Shown one piece after another: positions 59,604 to 64,000 of a stretch of DNA of 64,000 nucleotides. Every line of letters begins with the position of its first letter. Within the stretch, counting starts at the first letter, position 1. The translations under genes were made by a program, and so were the position numbers. The stretch is from an uncultured Candidatus Saccharibacteria bacterium (GTDB lineage: Bacteria; Patescibacteriota; Saccharimonadia; Saccharimonadales; Saccharimonadaceae), in NCBI GenBank assembly GCA_938017675.1, contig CALIJB010000005.1, forward strand, positions 62,001 to 126,000, written 5' to 3'. Under the pieces are notes generated by a model. That model was not told where the DNA came from and ran no database searches. It was given only the letters and a program-made list of their open reading frames with translations.

Positions 59604-60898
59604 AAGAAATAACCAGAATCCATTTGGCGAAAACGCCGTTTAGCGCGGAGATTGATGCCAAAAAATCATTGGAGAAATATCTTAATTTAATTCAGAAAAA
59701 CATGCATGCCGAGCCGGAAGCCATGCAAGAAATTGAAGCGCGAATGGTGGAACTTTTAGCGGAGCGCGGCGTGGCAAAAGACGGCGTAATCGGTAACGAT
59801 GATGTTCTGGCAATTCAGAAACAGATGGGCGAGCCGCGCGATTTTTCGGACGGTAGCGACAATGCGGAGATTGATGCTGACGTAGATGACGAGGTATTGG
59901 GCAATTCGTCTAAGCAGCTAATGCGCGATACTGAACATGGTTTGATCGGCGGCGTGTGTGCTGGCGTAGCAGCTTATTTTGGCGTTAATCCGTTGTGGAT
60001 ACGCTTGATCGCTATCTTTTCGCCGTTTATAACGTTTGGCACGGCGGTACTGATTTACATCGTGATGTGGTTGTCGATTCCTGAAGCACGGACGGCTTCG
60101 GACAAGCTGCGGATGCGCGGCGAGCCGGTAACACTGGACGCGCTCAAACGCTTGTCAGTTGACGATAGCACTGAAAAGCAGACAGCAAGCACCGCTGCCA
60201 AGATTTTCCGCTTTTTGCTGGGAATTATACTGGCGCTGATAGCGTTTGGACTGCTGGTGGCGCTGCTGGTCGGCGGCGTGTTTGGCTTTGGTGCAGTGGC
60301 AGCGTTGAACGGATTTACCGCGCAAAGCTGGGCGTGGGGATTGCTATGCTGCTTGGTTTTGGGCGGCGCAGTTTTGTTCACCTTGACGTTGCTGGCTACC
60401 TGGAGTGTCTTCACCTGGAAGCTGAAGCGTCCGGCGATTATGGCAATGCTGGGTCTATTGATGGCTGGCGCGGTTTGTTTGTCGGGTGTGGCAATTTTCA
60501 GCGCTAATACTTATTCGAATCTAACTTACGATTACGAGAAAACTCTAAAAGTTAAAACTGTTGACGCCTCAGAAGTTGCTGCCGGCGCTAAAAGTATAGT
60601 AGTTGATGGCAACGGTGAATATGTTGCGATGGAATATGGCGGCTATGCCGAAAAGACTCGGTTGGAAGTAAAATATCACGACACGCAATATTCCAAAGTA
60701 CCGGAAGTAAAATTGCGTCGCGACGGCGACAAACTCGTGGTTAATGTAAAAAGCCAGATAGACGAGACGTGCAGTCATCGCGGTTTCACGGAGTCTATGC
60801 GCTGCCGCTACATGTACGGCCCGGTTTCTGTCAGGGTTTATGGCCCGGTGGATTTGCTGGCGCCCGGCCGCAACAATACGTTTGATTATAACGATTAA
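59600..60898 (+). CDS. PspC-domain membrane protein with HAAS-like start
   Basis: 432 residues. The N-terminal 85 residues resemble the HAAS/DUF1700 motif that accompanies PadR regulators (a helical EKYLNLIQKNMHAEPEAMQEIEARM-like segment). Residues about 110-165 are a PspC domain (GLIGGVCAGVAAYFGVNPLWIRL). Three more membrane helices (about 200-305) and a beta-rich extracytoplasmic end (about 320-432) follow. It may sense envelope stress and act on the PadR repressor; this is inferred from the gene pairing. Confidence 0.82.
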   Translation: MKEITRIHLAKTPFSAEIDAKKSLEKYLNLIQKNMHAEPEAMQEIEARMVELLAERGVAKDGVIGNDDVLAIQKQMGEPRDFSDGSDNAEIDADVDDEVLGNSSKQLMRDTEHGLIGGVCAGVAAYFGVNPLWIRLIAIFSPFITFGTAVLIYIVMWLSIPEARTASDKLRMRGEPVTLDALKRLSVDDSTEKQTASTAAKIFRFLLGIILALIAFGLLVALLVGGVFGFGAVAALNGFTAQSWAWGLLCCLVLGGAVLFTLTLLATWSVFTWKLKRPAIMAMLGLLMAGAVCLSGVAIFSANTYSNLTYDYEKTLKVKTVDASEVAAGAKSIVVDGNGEYVAMEYGGYAEKTRLEVKYHDTQYSKVPEVKLRRDGDKLVVNVKSQIDETCSHRGFTESMRCRYMYGPVSVRVYGPVDLLAPGRNNTFDYND

Positions 60899-60941
60899 AA
60901 CTTTAAGCAACTTTTCATGACGCGTCGATACAGTGGCGCTC

Positions 60942-61550
60942 ATGAAAGCAGCTACAATCACTCAACTCTTGGCGTCGGCGGCTCCGGCAGTCGACGACCA
61001 AATTTTGCGACCGCTCAATCCGCGGACATTGACGGTCGATATCGTATTGCCAGTTCTTAACGAAGCTCATGTGCTTGAGCGGTCGGTTACCAAACTGCAT
61101 ATATATCTTGCCAGAAATCTGCCTTATAAATGGCGTATAATTATTGCCGATAATGGCAGCACCGATGGCACAGCGGTAATTGCTCGCTGGCTAGCCGAGA
61201 GATATTCAGAGATCCGCTTGCTGCAATTGCCAGAAAAAGGCCGCGGCCGCGCTCTTAAGCAGGCCTGGACAAGTAGTAAGGCGGACCTAGCCTATATGGA
61301 TAATTGATTTGTCGACGAATCTTGACAGTTTTAAACCGATGATTACGTCGCTGATTACCGGCGATGCCGGACTATTGACCGGTTCGCGGTTAATGAAACA
61401 ATCGCGAACGACGCGCGGCTTCAAGCGAGAGTTTATTTCGCGCTGCTACAATCGAATTATTTGCGCTACTATGAAGACTGGTTGATGTTGTTAAAACAGC
61501 AACAGATAATATTAAGGGTTTGTCGCGAGTACGCCAAGATTATGGTCAGT
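60942..61550 (+). pseudogene. family 2 glycosyltransferase, frameshifted and shortened
   Basis: The first frame (to 61307) carries VDIVLPVLNEAHVLERSV, DNGSTDGT and GRGRALKQAW, the start of a dolichyl-phosphate-mannose-synthase-like GT2, then hits a stop at YMDN. Adding or removing one base near 61301 restores DLSTNLDSFKPM, then LTGSRLMKQS and FISRCYN, ending at a stop near 61483. A third frame adds VKTATDNIKGLSR, which belongs further downstream in such proteins, so part of the gene is also deleted. In related bacteria this GT2 makes a lipid-linked sugar for the PMT enzyme encoded next to it. Confidence 0.75.
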
Positions 61551-63479
61551 CGAGTTTCGGCGAGATGGCAGCATTTGGCGGTTTGCTGCTTTTCACGGCG
61601 ATATTTTATCTTGTGGCATTTGACTATTAATGGCATGGCCAACAGTTATTATGCGGTGGCTGCGCAAGCGGCAAGTACTAACTGGACGGCATGGCTATTC
61701 GGCAGCTTAGACGCGGCGAATTTCGTTAGCGTCGACAAGCCACCAATTAGCATGATGATTATGGGACTGTTTGGCCGGATATTCGGTTTTTCGTCGTGGA
61801 GCATGCTGTTGCCGCACGCGCTGGCAGGTATCGCTACGGTGGCGCTGGTTTACCTAACGGTTAAACGATGGTACGGTGCGCGTGCTGGTTTGATTGCTGG
61901 AATCGTAATGGCATTGACGCCAGCTGCTGCGCTAATGTTTCGTTTTAATAATCCGGATAGCTTTTTGACGCTCTTTTTGACAGCTAGCGCTTACGCATTC
62001 TTGCGATCATTTGAAGGCAAACGGCCAGTGCTATGGTTGAGTATAGCTGGACTATTTACCGGGCTTGCTTTTAATACTAAAATGTTACAAGGCTTGCTTT
62101 TGTTGCCGATAATGACAATCATTTACATTAGCTTTGCGCGTCCAAAATTCACTACTAGAATGTGGCATCTCGGCGTGGCTGGCATAGCGATAATTGTATC
62201 GACGTTTTGGTGGAGTATTTTGGTGTGGCTAACGCCAGCGGTAAATCGACCTTGGGTTGGCAGCACGAGCGACAATAGCATATGGAGTTTGATATTCGGT
62301 TATAACGGTTTTGGAAGGCTGTTGGGTGATGGTGGCGGTCCTGGAAGCCGGCCAGGCGGTATGATGCAAATGGGTGCGCAGGCTACTAGTCAAACCGCTT
62401 CGCCAGCAGCGCAAGCAATGACACCGCCGATTGGTATGATGGGCGGCAGTTTTGGTGCGGGTGGTCCTGGCAACGGTCCTGGCGGTGTTGGTTTTGGCAG
62501 CGAGACTGGCGTGCTGCGTATATTTAATGAGAGCTTTGGGCCGAATATTGCTTGGCTGATACTAGTAGCACTGATTGGCGGTGGTCTAGTGATTTGGCTG
62601 TTGCGCCGGGCGCCGCGCCGCAACAAGGAGCGGGTTGGCGTGTTGTTATGGCTGGGTTGGCTGCTGATTCACATTGTGATATTTAGTATGACTAGCGGCA
62701 CTATTCATCCGTATTATGTGGTAGCGATGGCGCCAGCAATAGCAGCGCTGGTCGGTATCGGGGTGCCATACATATGGCAAGCTTACACGCGCCGCACCAA
62801 AGTAGCCTGGATACTGCCGCTGAGTATCGCGCTAACGACAATTCTTAGCATTATTATGCTCGGCTATAGCAACTATTGGCCTTGGCTGATGTGGCTAGTG
62901 ATGATTGCCGGTGGTGTAGCAACTATTCTGACGCTGCTGCCGTTATCGCAGACGAAACGGCTTAAACAAATTATTCTTGGCTTAGCAATTACTGCTGGTA
63001 TGGCGGCACCGATTGTCTTTAGTGTTAGCACGGTAGCTACAGCGCATAGCGGCAGTATTCCAACGGCTGGTCCAGGCGCTTCAGCTATGAGCAATACGAA
63101 TAATGAGTTGGCGCGAGCTGAATCGACGCTCGTCTCGTTTTTGCTAGAAAACCGTCATGGCACGACATGGCTGGCGGTAGTTAACAGCGCTAACGAATCG
63201 GCGCCGATTCAATTATCAAGCGGCCAGCCAGTCATGGCCATCGGCGGCTTCAATGGTAGTGACTCGACGTTGACGCTATCGCAACTCAAACAGCTTGTTA
63301 AACAGGGTAAAGTTCGCTATTACGTAGTAAACAGCAGACAAGGGAAATCTGGCGGCCCCAGCGGTATGAGTGGACCAGGTGGTAACTCTGAAATCTTATT
63401 ATGGGTGAAAAGCGTTGGTAGCAAAGTTGATTACGGCGGTACGCAATATACAGTTTATGATCTTGCGGTGGCTGCTTAA
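61461..63479 (+). CDS. PMT-family (GT39) glycosyltransferase, N-terminus damaged
   Basis: Up to 672 residues. Genuine homology begins at about 61612 (INGMANSYYAVAAQA), typical of the YkcB/ArnT-like group, including FVSVDKPP with the catalytic-type acidic residue and ten to twelve membrane helices. A Gly/Met-rich loop (about 290-355) and a C-terminal extracytoplasmic domain (about 545-672) are family features. The first membrane helix (GGLLLFTAIFYL, 61574-61611) lies in another frame, so a frameshift separates it from the rest, and the open frame upstream of 61574 is glycosyltransferase DNA in the wrong frame. The enzyme is probably inactive unless the shift is a sequencing error. Confidence 0.75.
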   Translation: MRYYEDWLMLLKQQQIILRVCREYAKIMVSRVSARWQHLAVCCFSRRYFILWHLTINGMANSYYAVAAQAASTNWTAWLFGSLDAANFVSVDKPPISMMIMGLFGRIFGFSSWSMLLPHALAGIATVALVYLTVKRWYGARAGLIAGIVMALTPAAALMFRFNNPDSFLTLFLTASAYAFLRSFEGKRPVLWLSIAGLFTGLAFNTKMLQGLLLLPIMTIIYISFARPKFTTRMWHLGVAGIAIIVSTFWWSILVWLTPAVNRPWVGSTSDNSIWSLIFGYNGFGRLLGDGGGPGSRPGGMMQMGAQATSQTASPAAQAMTPPIGMMGGSFGAGGPGNGPGGVGFGSETGVLRIFNESFGPNIAWLILVALIGGGLVIWLLRRAPRRNKERVGVLLWLGWLLIHIVIFSMTSGTIHPYYVVAMAPAIAALVGIGVPYIWQAYTRRTKVAWILPLSIALTTILSIIMLGYSNYWPWLMWLVMIAGGVATILTLLPLSQTKRLKQIILGLAITAGMAAPIVFSVSTVATAHSGSIPTAGPGASAMSNTNNELARAESTLVSFLLENRHGTTWLAVVNSANESAPIQLSSGQPVMAIGGFNGSDSTLTLSQLKQLVKQGKVRYYVVNSRQGKSGGPSGMSGPGGNSEILLWVKSVGSKVDYGGTQYTVYDLAVAA

Positions 63480-63537
63480 GAATACTTTAAGCTCAACCGC
63501 GCATACTGTCATTACAAACCTAAACAAAGGAGTGAAT

Positions 63538-63795
63538 ATGACCAAAAATTTGAATTTGACAACTGATGAAGCGCTTGTTTTGCAGCAGATTAGCGAGAAT
63601 GGCGAGGAATACCTGACAGGGCTAACCGAAAGCTTGCAAATGAGCCGTCCGAAATTGATGACACAGCTGAGTCGCCTCAAAAACAAAGGTTTAATCAAAA
63701 TTAAAACGACCGCTGGCGATTGGTGGATTTCGATGAGCCGCCGCGGCAAGCAGACGACTCACTACTTGTGGCCAGAAATATCCTTAAATTACTAA
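63538..63795 (+). CDS. small winged-helix DNA-binding protein (MarR-like)
   Basis: 85 residues behind an AAAGGAG site. A winged helix-turn-helix fills the protein: TTDEALVLQQISEN, a recognition helix SRPKLMTQLSRLKNKGLIKI, and a wing TTAGDWWISMS. The small size leaves no ligand domain. It lies 33 bases upstream of a response-regulator gene and may control it or act with it. Confidence 0.8.
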   Translation: MTKNLNLTTDEALVLQQISENGEEYLTGLTESLQMSRPKLMTQLSRLKNKGLIKIKTTAGDWWISMSRRGKQTTHYLWPEISLNY

Positions 63796-63816
63796 ACTAT
63801 TAAACAAAAGAAAGGT

Positions 63817-63822
63817 TATAAT
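63817..63822 (+). promoter_or_regulatory. -10 box of leaderless promoter for the response regulator
   Basis: TATAAT lies six bases before the ATG at 63829. Confidence 0.55.
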
Positions 63823-63828
63823 AAAATT

Positions 63829-64000
63829 ATGAAGATTTTGGTTGTTGACGACGAGAAACGAATTGCCAAGTCGATCAAGCAAGGACTCGAAATGGACGGC
63901 TACGCGGTTGATATTGAGCATGATGGCGAGGATGGCTACAATGCAGCGCGGGCTGATGATTACGATCTCATCATTCTCGACGTGATGATGCCGATTATGA
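63829..64000 (+). CDS. two-component response regulator, receiver domain (right-truncated)
   Basis: 57 residues are visible before the window ends. They are the start of a CheY-like receiver: ILVVDDEKRIAKSI with the acidic pair, then DYDLIILDVMMPIM with the phospho-acceptor Asp at about 51. The OmpR/PhoB class is the most common for this pattern, but the output domain lies outside the window. Confidence 0.9.
   Translation, partial: MKILVVDDEKRIAKSIKQGLEMDGYAVDIEHDGEDGYNAARADDYDLIILDVMMPIM

Noticed and set aside
1..64000. CRISPR arrays, rRNA and tRNA genes
   Set aside because: No evenly spaced short repeats were seen; the RTX repeats are coding. No rRNA core sequences and no convincing tRNA cloverleaf with a T-arm were noticed by eye.
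1..64000. Alternative genetic code with TGA as Gly or Trp (found in some CPR lineages)
   Set aside because: TGA ends many intact genes at family-typical lengths and forms ATGA overlaps (for example 25066 and 49004), and no conserved Gly or Trp is encoded by TGA.

Overview
The window looks like chromosomal DNA of a Candidatus Saccharibacteria (TM7, Candidate Phyla Radiation) epibiont. This is an inference from gene content and style, not from a marker gene. The supporting signs are short intergenic gaps, many ATGA-type overlaps, an arginine deiminase operon, monoderm-type envelope genes (VanZ, CHAP, PspC-domain protein, peptidoglycan deacetylase), HrcA/CIRCE-controlled groESL, and many apparently leaderless genes. 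TGA acts as an ordinary stop, so code 11 fits. No rRNA, tRNA or CRISPR array was seen.

Layout. 0-13.3 kb: tail of a large unknown (possibly defence) protein, peptidoglycan deacetylase, CorA, CHAP amidase, Nudix hydrolase, an ABC-2 exporter, then a scarred stretch with two look-alike small-membrane-protein cassettes flanking an IS481-like element and broken rpiB / rpe-tkt remnants, followed by a MazG-like hydrolase and a thiol-disulfide group. 13.4-16 kb: AT-rich DpnII-type restriction-modification locus. 16-22 kb: PadR-controlled ABC exporter and a polar amino-acid ABC importer. 22.7-34.4 kb: HlyB/HlyD-type type I secretion pair, a possible HEPN protein, then a tandem array of membrane-anchored proteins alternating with intact, truncated and decayed lipase copies, ending in a lipase overlapping a FrpC-like self-processing RTX protein. 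34.4-42.3 kb: arginine deiminase operon with a fused ADI-OTC enzyme, antiporter, dimethylargininase and carbamate kinase, then groES-groEL. 42.4-46.1 kb: heterodimeric ABC exporter. 46.3-53.3 kb: four-gene island of large DNA methyltransferase, helicase, GIY-YIG nuclease and cytosine-5 methyltransferase. 53.3-64 kb: PEBP, AarF kinase, SMUG2-like glycosylase, TylF-like methyltransferase, a second PadR/ABC/PspC operon, a damaged glycosyltransferase pair, and the start of a response regulator.

How it fits together. Arginine import (19.7-21.9 kb) could feed the ADI operon, which makes ATP from arginine. Secretion genes at 22.7-26.4 kb are the obvious exporter for the RTX protein at 31.5 kb; the lipase array with membrane-anchored partners resembles a polymorphic-toxin locus. 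Two restriction-modification loci and possibly two further defence genes suggest strong pressure from foreign DNA. Ten genes have a -10 box exactly six bases before the start codon, which implies routine leaderless transcription for first genes of operons, whereas internal genes carry Shine-Dalgarno sites.
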